NCBI RefSeq assembly: GCF_029968015.1
Contig: NZ_JASCIS010000029.1
Location: 32,205 to 96,204, forward strand
Direction of reading: 5' to 3'
Length of the DNA stretch: 64,000 nucleotides
Origin: Streptomyces luteolus
Lineage (GTDB): Bacteria; Actinomycetota; Actinomycetes; Streptomycetales; Streptomycetaceae
Position numbers and translations under genes: made by a program. Below, piece by piece: positions 51,057 to 57,916 of this stretch (positions are counted from its first letter, which is position 1; each line of letters starts with the position of its first letter). A model generated the notes under the pieces. That model worked only from the letters and a program-made list of their open reading frames with translations, did not search any database and was not told the DNA's origin.

Positions 51057-51460
51057 GCACACACGGCCGCGCGGCCGAGGAGTCGACGTTCGTACGGACC
51101 TACACCCTGACGCGCGGGCGCACCCGGCCGCGGCACCTGCTCGGTCTGGCAACCGTCCTGGACGCAGGACCGGGGCGGCTGGGCCCGGCGCAGGCCGAGG
51201 AATGCGAGGAGATCCTCGCCCTGTGCCGGGAACGCAGACGTTCGGTGGTCGAACTGGCGGGCCGACTTGGCCGGCCCGTCACCGCCGTCAAGGTCCTCGT
51301 CTCCGACCTTCTGGACGCCGAGGCCCTGGTCGTGCCCCTCACCCACCCCTATGCCGATACGGGCGCGGAATCCGGTCCGTCTACCCAACTGCTGGCGGCC
51401 CTTTCAGCGGGCTTGAAGAGGAAGTGGCCTGATGCCATCGCCTACCCCCAGGCCGGATGA
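51053..51460 (+). CDS. cvnC: Conservon DUF742 protein (CvnC-type)
   Basis: A 135-residue DUF742 protein, GTG 51053 in a GTGA overlap with the roadblock gene. The sequence FVRTYTLTRGRTRP, then EECEEILALCRERRRSVVELAGRLGRPVTAVKVLVSDLL (a winged-helix-like segment), is diagnostic. It overlaps the GTPase gene by 29 bases. Its exact role is unknown; it may bridge ATPase and GTPase. Confidence 0.92.
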   Translation: MSTHGRAAEESTFVRTYTLTRGRTRPRHLLGLATVLDAGPGRLGPAQAEECEEILALCRERRRSVVELAGRLGRPVTAVKVLVSDLLDAEALVVPLTHPYADTGAESGPSTQLLAALSAGLKRKWPDAIAYPQAG

Positions 51461-52103
51461 CCCGGCCGCGGTGCTGCGTACGTCGCCGCGCCCGCACGCC
51501 GACGCCGCGCCGACCGTGCTGAAGATCGTGATCGCCGGGGGCTTCGGGGCGGGCAAGACCACCGCCGTGGGCGCCGTCAGCGAGATCACGCCGCTGAGCA
51601 CGGAGGAGTACCTGACCGAGGCGAGCGCGGACGTGGACAGTCTGGCGGGCATCGAGGCGAAGCGGACCACTACGGTCGCTTTCGACTTCGGCCGCCTCAG
51701 CCTGCCCGACGCGCCCGTGCCCCTGGAACTGTTCCTGTTCGGCATGCCCGGCCAGGACCGGTTCGTCGACCTCTGGTACGACCTCTCCCGCGGCGCCGTC
51801 GGGACAGTCGTCCTGGTCGACACCCGCCGTATGGAAAGTAGCTTCACCCCCGTCAGCTTCTTCGAAGACATCGGCCTGCCCTTCGTCGTCGCCGTCAACC
51901 AGTTCGACGGAGCGCACCGTTACCAGCCCGAACAGGTCCGCACCGCCCTCGAACTCCCCGCCTCAGTACCGGTGGTCACCTGTGACGCCCGCGACCCGAA
52001 CCATGTCGCCGGCGTCCTGCTGACCCTCGTCGGCCACGCCGTGAAGAACGCATCCGCGAGCCGCGTTCACCACGCGCCCACTACCACCTTCCAGGACGCC
52101 TGA
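51432..52103 (+). CDS. cvnD: Conservon small GTPase (CvnD-type)
   Basis: A 223-residue Ras-like GTPase. The P-loop is GGFGAGKTT (36-44), the switch region follows in STEEYLTEASADVDS, the G3 equivalent is LFGMPGQDRFVDLW (Gly-Gln as in small GTPases), and G4 is VNQFDGA. It is the nucleotide switch of the conservon. It ends in ATGA with the GAF gene, so five genes are translationally chained. Confidence 0.93.
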   Translation: MPSPTPRPDDPAAVLRTSPRPHADAAPTVLKIVIAGGFGAGKTTAVGAVSEITPLSTEEYLTEASADVDSLAGIEAKRTTTVAFDFGRLSLPDAPVPLELFLFGMPGQDRFVDLWYDLSRGAVGTVVLVDTRRMESSFTPVSFFEDIGLPFVVAVNQFDGAHRYQPEQVRTALELPASVPVVTCDARDPNHVAGVLLTLVGHAVKNASASRVHHAPTTTFQDA

Positions 52104-52741
52104 TGTCACATCACCCCAGCGACCCCTACCTCGCATCGCCGACCGCCCGACCCGCACAGTCCTTGCCGCGACGCGGCATGCGGGACGCCGCCCGCGGGCC
52201 GAACACCCCGCCCGCCGCCGTCACCGGGCCGCAGGCCCAGCAGACGAACGACCTGGCGCAGCGGTACGAGCTGCTCAACCGCCTGGGCCTGCCCACCGTG
52301 GCGAGCGAGGGCTTCGACGAGCTGGCCCGCGACATGGCCACCAAGGCCGGGTTCCTGTACGGGTTCGTCAATCTCTTCCTGGAGGAGCAGAATTTCGTCG
52401 GCCTGGACCAGCCGCCTCCGGACAGCGGGTACGTCATCGTCGGCCGCACCATGAGCCGCGACCATGGCTGGTGCCCGGAGGTCATGGCCCGCAAGAAGGC
52501 CCTCCCGCTGCACGACGTGCACGCCAGTCCGCGCTTCAGCGGCAACCACGTGGTCGACGCCGTCGGGATCCGCTCCTACTTCGGCGCCCCGCTCATCCAC
52601 GACAGCGGCACCGTGCTGGGCACGGTGTGTGTCATCGACCCCGAGAAGCGCCCTCTGAGCGAGGCCCGACGGCTCAGAGACATCGTCATCAGCGCCGGCG
52701 TCCAGGTGATGGACCACATGGTCCGCGCTCCTGCCCGCTAG
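52103..52741 (+). CDS. GAF-domain protein attached to the conservon
   Basis: A 212-residue protein. Following a Pro/Arg-rich N-terminus, the GAF domain runs from YELLNRLGLPTVASEGFDELA through VGRTMSRDHGWCPEVMARKKAL and VDAVGIRSYFGAPLIHDSGTVLGTVCVID. GAF domains bind small molecules or redox ligands; Cys residues in HGWCPEV and LGTVCVI could matter. Overlap with the GTPase gene places it in the signalling chain. GAF partners of this kind accompany several Streptomyces conservons. Confidence 0.9.
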   Translation: MSHHPSDPYLASPTARPAQSLPRRGMRDAARGPNTPPAAVTGPQAQQTNDLAQRYELLNRLGLPTVASEGFDELARDMATKAGFLYGFVNLFLEEQNFVGLDQPPPDSGYVIVGRTMSRDHGWCPEVMARKKALPLHDVHASPRFSGNHVVDAVGIRSYFGAPLIHDSGTVLGTVCVIDPEKRPLSEARRLRDIVISAGVQVMDHMVRAPAR

Positions 52742-52824
52742 GTCGTTCCGTACCCCCGCCCGGGAGCCGTAGGCAACCCCCCGGCCGCTCCACGTTGCGA
52801 CCTTCACCCAGGGAGAGGGAGACC

Positions 52825-54078
52825 ATGTCCGCCAGACCCACCGCACCGCCACCGGCGCTGCGCCCCTACCTCACGGCCCGCCACGAGCTGCTGTGGCAGG
52901 AGGCGGACGCCTTCGCGGCCGAGCACGTTGCGCCGCGCGCCGCGCGTATGGAGGCCGCTCCGGGCAGGGTGGAGCGCAAGGTCGCCGACCTGATGGCCGC
53001 ACGCGGCTGGTTCGCCGTCACCGTCCCGGCCGCCTTTGGCGGTCTGGGTGCCGGGCACGTGGCCAAGACGGTCCTGGTTCACCGCATCGCGCGGGTCTCG
53101 GCGGCTGCCGCGGCTATCCTGCAGGCCACCCTGATCCCCGTCGGCGCCCTGATGCACTTCGCCACCCACGAGCAGAAGGGCCGCTGGCTGCCCGGCGTCG
53201 CGGACGGTTCCCTGCTGCTGTCGATCGCCGTGACCGAACCGCTCGCCGGCGGACACATCGGCGGCATAGAAACCACCGCCGAGCGTGCCGGGAACCAGTG
53301 GGTGATCACCGGCAGCAAGATCCATATTGGCAACAGCCACCTCGCGGGAGCCCATCTCGTCGTCGCCCGAACCGCCGAGGCGGGCGTGAGCACCTCCCAG
53401 GCCCTGACCGCGTTCATGGTCGAAGCCGACCGACCCGGGCTCTCCGTCCCCGGCCACCGCGCCGGCCTCGGCCTGCACGGCTTCTCCGCCGGCCGACTCG
53501 ACCTCGACCACGTCCGCGTCCCCGAGGACAACGTCGTCGGAGAGATCGGCCGAGGACTGGCCGTGGCCCAGAGCAGCAGCATCCTCTACGGCCGACCCAA
53601 TTTGGCCGCCGTCAGCCTCGGCATCCACGAAGCGGTCGTGGACACCACGACCGCCCGCCTCAAGACCCGCCCCCGCTACCGGGGCACCCTGTCCGACCTG
53701 CCCGTCCTGCGAGACCGCATCGGCGCCATGGAGGCCCGCCTGCGCGCCGGCCGCATCCTCGCCTACCAGTCCGTGCACCTCCTCGACCAGGGCCTGCCCT
53801 GCGACGCTGACCTGATCAACGCCAAGTACCTCGGCCACCAGTGGGCCGCGCAGTCCGCCCAGGACGCCATGGAACTGCACGGCGCCCACGCCCTCGACCG
53901 CGACTACGTCCTCCAGCGCCTGTGGCGCGACATCCAGCACACGTACCCGCCCGCCGGAACCGGCGAAGTCCAGCGCATACGCCTGGCCGACGCCGCCTTC
54001 GACGAGGACCACATCCAGTGGTCCGAACGCCTCGCCGCTGAAGCCGCGTGGGCACAACCTGACCCGACCGCCGCATGA
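52825..54078 (+). CDS. Acyl-CoA dehydrogenase-like flavoprotein, catalytic Glu not found
   Basis: A 417-residue ACAD-fold protein, ATG 52825 after GGGAGAGGGAGA. It has the N-terminal helical domain, LLLSIAVTEPLAGGHIGG (FAD-binding strand), VITGSKIHIGNSHLAGAHLVVAR and a C-terminal helical domain with ELHGAHALDRDY. The usual base sits in YEGT near the C-terminus or in a GLDxER helix; here the matching segments read PPAGTGEV and LYGRPNL, so neither Glu is present. That suggests a non-classical reaction (hydroxylation, oxidation) or a structural role. Its stop overlaps the next start (ATGA), tying it to the tandem-HTH gene. Confidence 0.85.
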   Translation: MSARPTAPPPALRPYLTARHELLWQEADAFAAEHVAPRAARMEAAPGRVERKVADLMAARGWFAVTVPAAFGGLGAGHVAKTVLVHRIARVSAAAAAILQATLIPVGALMHFATHEQKGRWLPGVADGSLLLSIAVTEPLAGGHIGGIETTAERAGNQWVITGSKIHIGNSHLAGAHLVVARTAEAGVSTSQALTAFMVEADRPGLSVPGHRAGLGLHGFSAGRLDLDHVRVPEDNVVGEIGRGLAVAQSSSILYGRPNLAAVSLGIHEAVVDTTTARLKTRPRYRGTLSDLPVLRDRIGAMEARLRAGRILAYQSVHLLDQGLPCDADLINAKYLGHQWAAQSAQDAMELHGAHALDRDYVLQRLWRDIQHTYPPAGTGEVQRIRLADAAFDEDHIQWSERLAAEAAWAQPDPTAA

Positions 54079-54692
54079 GCCCCGTACGCGGCACCCGTGA
54101 ATCCACACCGCCGCGCACGGGCCTGCCGCCGGCCCCGTCACCCACGGGGACTGGCGGCACCCACCCGGTGACCGTCCATCCCAGCCCAGAAAGAGACACC
54201 GTGACTCCGCCCGTGACGACCAGCGCACCGATCACCCCCCTGACGCCGACCCTGCAGCGCGTCGCCCAGCACCTCGCCAACGGCCTCACACCCCCAGAGA
54301 TCGCCACAAAGACCGGGCTGTCGGCGGTCACCGTGCGCCAGTACATCCGCGACATCCGCGAGAGCCTCCACTGCCCACCCCGCTGCAAGCTCCCGGTGAT
54401 CGTGCACCGTCTGTTCGCTGTCCAGCAGGTGGCCTCTCCCACCGCGGGCCGCCCGGCGCCGCAGCTCAGCCCCGAGGAGCGGCTGCTGCTTCGAGCCGTC
54501 GCTGAGCACAACGACGCCCGCGACATCGCCGTCGCCGCCAAGCTCGCCCCGGCCGACCTGCGCGCAGCGCTCGACCGGCTCCTCGGCGACACGGGCGCAC
54601 AGGACACCACCCAGCTGGTGATTCTGGCTCACGGCTGGAAGCTGCTGACGGCCGAGCCGACCTACGCGGCGCGGAGCGGAGCAAGCCAGTGA
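54075..54692 (+). CDS. Tandem LuxR-type helix-turn-helix regulator
   Basis: A 205-residue protein. A Pro/Thr-rich N-terminus of 50 residues may be untranslated if GTG 54201 is used; ATG 54075 is coupled to the ACAD gene. The first HTH is LQRVAQHLANGLTPPEIATK with SAVTVRQYIRDI, clearly GerE-like. A second, more diverged copy follows (LSPEERLLLRAVAEHNDARD, LAPADLRAALDRLLGDTGA). There is no receiver or ligand domain. It ends in a GTGA overlap with the next gene. It is the best candidate local regulator of the lanthipeptide genes. Confidence 0.82.
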   Translation: MSPVRGTRESTPPRTGLPPAPSPTGTGGTHPVTVHPSPERDTVTPPVTTSAPITPLTPTLQRVAQHLANGLTPPEIATKTGLSAVTVRQYIRDIRESLHCPPRCKLPVIVHRLFAVQQVASPTAGRPAPQLSPEERLLLRAVAEHNDARDIAVAAKLAPADLRAALDRLLGDTGAQDTTQLVILAHGWKLLTAEPTYAARSGASQ

Positions 54693-55339
54693 GCAGGCCC
54701 CGGGCTCACCCGATCCGCGAGGAGCGACCGGCTTCGTCATCGTTCGCCCCGGCGCCCCTGGTCGCCGCATACGAGGTGCGCACGCTACACACGGACGCCG
54801 AGCGCGAGGAGGCTGCCGCCCTCGTTCAGGACCGTCAGCGCTGGCTCTCCATGCGCGGTCTGCCGGTGCCCGCTCAAGCAGACACCCCGGCACTCTTTCG
54901 CGACCCGCAGACAAGCCCGGTCGGGCTGTTCGAGGACGGGAAGCTCCTGGCCTGCCTGATCCCCGAGCGCGACCCCGGCCTCAGATGGGGCGAGGGCCCT
55001 TGCCTCTACCTGAACTCTGTCCACACCCTGCCCGACCAGTCCGACGACATCATCCGGTTGATCACCCTGTGGGCCTCCGACTTAGCCGCCCGGCAGGGCC
55101 TCCCGCTCGTACGGGCCGAGGCGCTCGCCCACCACCCCCTCGAATCCGAGCCCATCGCCGCCCTACTGCGTCGGCTCACCGACATGGGCTGGGATGTACG
55201 GGGGTCCGGCACAGGACGAGAGGGGGACCGCGTCGCCCGCCTCGAACTCGCCGCCGAGCACCGGTCCGGGCTGAGCGCCTTGATCGGATGCCGCGTCCAC
55301 ACCCCGCAGGCCGCCCCAGACGAACGGGGCAGCGCGTGA
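54689..55339 (+). CDS. GNAT-like protein
   Basis: A 216-residue protein, GTG 54689 in GTGA overlap. The pattern VRTLHTDAEREEAAALVQDR, VGLFEDGKLLACLIPERD, LYLNSVHTLPDQSDD and LAARQGLPLVRAEALAHHP resembles the GNAT acyltransferase fold, but the acetyl-CoA loop (Q/RxxGxG/A) is not convincing. It may be a degenerate or specialised acyltransferase. It sits in a run of coupled genes with the HTH and DUF6624 proteins. Confidence 0.6.
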   Translation: MSRPRAHPIREERPASSSFAPAPLVAAYEVRTLHTDAEREEAAALVQDRQRWLSMRGLPVPAQADTPALFRDPQTSPVGLFEDGKLLACLIPERDPGLRWGEGPCLYLNSVHTLPDQSDDIIRLITLWASDLAARQGLPLVRAEALAHHPLESEPIAALLRRLTDMGWDVRGSGTGREGDRVARLELAAEHRSGLSALIGCRVHTPQAAPDERGSA

Positions 55340-55911
55340 CGACCGCCGAACCCCAGCGCCCCGACCTCGCCCGCGAACTGATCGCCCGCGCAGCCGAGTC
55401 GGCCGCGTACCGGGCCAAACGCGTACGCAATCAGCTCGATGCCGTCCGACTGGGCCAGGGGCGTCACGCCGATCACGCCAACACCAAGGTCCTGGGCCGC
55501 ATCCTGGCCGAGCACGACTGGCCCGGCCACCGCCTCATCGGCCCCGACGCGGCCCGCGCCGCGTGGAGCATCGCCCTGCACAGCGACCACGAACCCGACT
55601 TCCAGCGCGCCGCCACCACCTTGCTGGGACGTGCGGTCCAGGGCGGCGACGCCTTGGTCCAGCACTGGGCACACCTGCACGACCGCGCCCTCATCACCAG
55701 CAGACGCGACCAGGAGTACGGCACCCAGCTCCTGTTGTGCGCCGACGGCATCGACCTGTGCCCGCTGCGCGCGCCGGAGTCCGTCGACGCACGCAGGGCC
55801 AGCGTCGGTCTGCCGCCGATCGCTGTCGCTCTGAAGGCGGTGCGCCACCGGTACACGCCTGACGGATCTGCCGATGAAGCCCCGACCGTCGTCCTCGCGG
55901 GGGCCGCATGA
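55336..55911 (+). CDS. DUF6624-like protein
   Basis: A 191-residue protein, GTG 55336 overlapping the previous stop. The core HANTKVLGRILAEHDWPGHR, LIGPDAARAAWSIALHSDHEPDFQ and RRDQEYGTQLL agrees with the DUF6624 pattern (D/N-NTxxLxxI-GWP, H-D, Q-YGTQ). DUF6624 has no established function; the conserved His, Asp and Gln could be catalytic. It is the last of the overlapping gene chain before the lanthipeptide genes. Confidence 0.75.
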   Translation: MTTAEPQRPDLARELIARAAESAAYRAKRVRNQLDAVRLGQGRHADHANTKVLGRILAEHDWPGHRLIGPDAARAAWSIALHSDHEPDFQRAATTLLGRAVQGGDALVQHWAHLHDRALITSRRDQEYGTQLLLCADGIDLCPLRAPESVDARRASVGLPPIAVALKAVRHRYTPDGSADEAPTVVLAGAA

Positions 55912-55985
55912 CCAAGCCCAACCCCGAGTTGTCCACCAGTCAGCCTTACGGCCGCAACTCCGCTCTAAGAAGGGATCGTTGACAG

Positions 55986-56114
55986 ATGAAGCTCACCACC
56001 GCCGTCCTGGCTGCCGGTGCTGCTGTCTCCCTCACCACCGCCGTGGTCGGAGCCGCCCGGCTCCTGCAGGACGTGCATGCTCAATCAGAGCCCAAACACG
56101 CTGTGCGCTGGTGA
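55986..56114 (+). CDS. Hydrophobic 42-residue peptide
   Basis: A short frame from ATG 55986 with AAGAAGGGA ten bases upstream. It is MKLTTAVLAAGAAVSLTTAV, then VGAARLLQDVHAQ and a charged tail ending HAVRW. The N-terminal 26 residues would make a signal or single membrane helix. It lies between the DUF6624 and methyltransferase genes. The good codon pattern and ribosome site support it; it is too short to be sure. It has no Cys, so it is not a second lanthipeptide precursor. Confidence 0.5.
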   Translation: MKLTTAVLAAGAAVSLTTAVVGAARLLQDVHAQSEPKHAVRW

Positions 56115-56202
56115 TACGACGACCCGCCCGTCGGTCAGCGGCGGTCGGATGTACGGCCCGGCGTCCGGACCTGCGAACGCCGCTCGGTGCCGGACGAGGC
56201 GT

Positions 56203-56220
56203 GTAGGGAGCAGCTCCTAC
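56203..56220. promoter_or_regulatory. Palindromic site upstream of the methyltransferase gene
   Basis: GTAGGGAGCAGCTCCTAC is a near-palindrome (GTAGG/CCTAC arms). It could be an operator for the tandem-HTH regulator. No promoter boxes are clear around it. Confidence 0.3.
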
Positions 56221-56376
56221 TTGCACCTCTTCCCAGCACGAGCCGGCTCCACGAGAGGAAGAACGACCATGCCAGGTCACTCGGCGTCCAAATCGCACCA
56301 CTTCGCACTGGCTAGCGTCCTCACGGCTGCCCAGATCCGAGCCCCACACAAACACCTCGACGAACTAGGTAATCGC

Positions 56377-57582
56377 ATGACCTCAACCGACACACCCGCC
56401 GTTCACGACCCCGACGAACTGCGCGCGAGCATGGTCCGTGCTCTGCGCGAGCAGGACGGAGTCACGACCGACCGCGTCGCCGCCGCTTTCGCCATGGTGC
56501 CCCGGCACCGGTTCGCGCCAGCCGCGTCCCCGGAGGTCGCGTACAACCTGCACCGGACCGTGCCCGTCAAGCTGGACCAGCGCGGCCAGGAGACCAGCGT
56601 CATGTCCGCGGCGCACCTGCAGGCTGTGATGCTGGAGCAGGCCGAAGTCCAGGCCAGCATGAACGTCCTGGAGATCGGCTCTGGTGGTGTCAACGCCGCC
56701 TACCTGTACGAGCTTGTCGGCAGCACGGGCAGCGTCACCAGCGTCGACATTGACCGTGACGTCATCGATCAGGCCCGCAGGTGCCTCGACGAGGCGGGCT
56801 ACTCCCAGGTGAGGACGGTGGTGGCCGATGGCGAGAACGGCGTGCCCGACGGCGCCCCGTACGACCTGATCATCGTCACCGCGGCCGCATGGGACATCCC
56901 CCCGGCTTGGATCGCCGGTCTCACCGAGAAGGGCCGGATCGTCGTCCCGCTCACGATCTGCGGCACGACCCGCTCGATTGCCTTCGACCGTGACGGCGAG
57001 GAGCTGGTCAGCCGCTCGTACAGCCTTGCGCACTTCGTACCGATGCAGGGCGAAGGTGCAGCCGAGGAACGCAAGGGCATGCTGCGGGACGGCGTCGCCC
57101 TGCAGACCGACGACGTCCGGGTGACGTTGGACGTACCGGCGCTGAACCATGCCCTCGACACTCCGAAGACGGAGCGCTGGTCCGGGGCAGCCTACGACCT
57201 GCCCGACGAGCTGGAGCTGTTCCTCACGCTGAACCTCCCGCACCCTGCCCGGCTGCATGCGGCGCCCAGCATCGTCGACAGCGGCCTCATCGAGGCATCC
57301 GCGCTCAAGGGGGTGCCGGCGCTCGTGGGCCGGGACAGCATCGCCTACCGCACCCGCCGGGAGAACGAGGAGACCGGCGGCTTCGAGAGCGGTGTGGTCG
57401 CGCACGGTCCGCAGGCCGACAGCCTCGCCGACCAGTACGTGGACCTGCTCCGCAGCTGGGCGCAAAAACACCGCCGCCGGGGCGCCGCGACATTCCGCTA
57501 CCGGCCGGGCCCCGCCCCCACCTCCCTTCCCACCGGCACCGTGATGCGCCGCCACGGCGTGGTCGCGGTGGCCTGGGACTAA
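56377..57582 (+). CDS. FxLD-system PCMT-like methyltransferase (LanS_A-type)
   Basis: A 401-residue SAM methyltransferase of the FxLD lanthipeptide system. It starts HDPDELRASMVRALREQDGV after the Met leader, then AAAFAMVPRHRFAP, the PCMT substrate loop. Motif I is NVLEIGSGGVNAAYLYE (about 96-112), then VTSVDIDRDVIDQA and YDLIIVTAAAWDIP. The C-terminal half is specific to this group. Relatives methylate an Asp of the lanthipeptide, which collapses to aspartimide or isoaspartate. ATG 56377 fits family length but has a weak ribosome site; in-frame ATG 56269 has AGAGGA eight bases upstream and would add 36 residues. A hairpin follows the stop. Confidence 0.88.
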   Translation: MTSTDTPAVHDPDELRASMVRALREQDGVTTDRVAAAFAMVPRHRFAPAASPEVAYNLHRTVPVKLDQRGQETSVMSAAHLQAVMLEQAEVQASMNVLEIGSGGVNAAYLYELVGSTGSVTSVDIDRDVIDQARRCLDEAGYSQVRTVVADGENGVPDGAPYDLIIVTAAAWDIPPAWIAGLTEKGRIVVPLTICGTTRSIAFDRDGEELVSRSYSLAHFVPMQGEGAAEERKGMLRDGVALQTDDVRVTLDVPALNHALDTPKTERWSGAAYDLPDELELFLTLNLPHPARLHAAPSIVDSGLIEASALKGVPALVGRDSIAYRTRRENEETGGFESGVVAHGPQADSLADQYVDLLRSWAQKHRRRGAATFRYRPGPAPTSLPTGTVMRRHGVVAVAWD

Positions 57583-57586
57583 GACT

Positions 57587-57606
57587 CCGAGGCCCCACGG
57601 CCTCGG
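57587..57606 (+). terminator. Hairpin between methyltransferase and precursor genes
   Basis: CCGAGGCC-CCAC-GGCCTCGG, an 8-bp perfect stem with a four-base loop, starts four bases after the methyltransferase stop and ends 40 bases before the precursor ATG. It may stop or process the upstream transcript, or stabilise a processed precursor mRNA. Confidence 0.65.
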
Positions 57607-57645
57607 GACCCTGCACCACCATCCAACCCCCTAGAGGAGGCACCA

Positions 57646-57834
57646 ATGACCGTTCAGACAGAGCGGCCGGTTACACCCGCGCAGTCGACCGGTGTGCTGG
57701 ACATGGCCATCGAGGACGACTTCGAACTGGACATCACCATCGTCGAGGGCGGCCCGTCCGCGGATCAGCTCATCCGTCTGACCAACGACGGATGCAACTC
57801 CACGTGCGCCACGGCGTGCGTCAGCTGCCCGTAG
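57646..57834 (+). CDS. lanA: FxLD-family lanthipeptide precursor
   Basis: A 62-residue precursor with AGGAGG six bases before the ATG. The acidic leader carries the signature FELD at residues 26-29 (DDFELDITIVEGG), recognised by the LanB leader-binding region in class I systems. A Gly-Gly at 35-36 is a possible cleavage mark. The rest holds Ser38, Thr46, Ser52, Thr53, Thr56, Ser60 and Cys50, 54, 58 and 61, so up to four lanthionine or methyllanthionine rings can form. Asn47-Asp48-Gly49 is a sequence highly prone to aspartimide formation and the probable methyltransferase target. The mature structure is inferred. It is flanked by two hairpins. Confidence 0.92.
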   Translation: MTVQTERPVTPAQSTGVLDMAIEDDFELDITIVEGGPSADQLIRLTNDGCNSTCATACVSCP

Positions 57835-57857
57835 CAGGACTCAACCGCGTACCCGTA

Positions 57858-57895
57858 GTGCCCGGCCGCTCCAACTTCTCGGGGCGGCCGGGCAC
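57858..57895 (+). terminator. Hairpin (partial terminator) between precursor and LanB genes
   Basis: A perfect 12-bp stem (57858-57869 with 57884-57895) and 14-base loop, 23 bases after the precursor stop and 21 bases before the LanB start. The location is typical of attenuators that keep precursor mRNA in excess over enzyme mRNA in lanthipeptide operons. Confidence 0.8.
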
Positions 57896-57916
57896 CCCGG
57901 CCACAGGAGGGGAACC

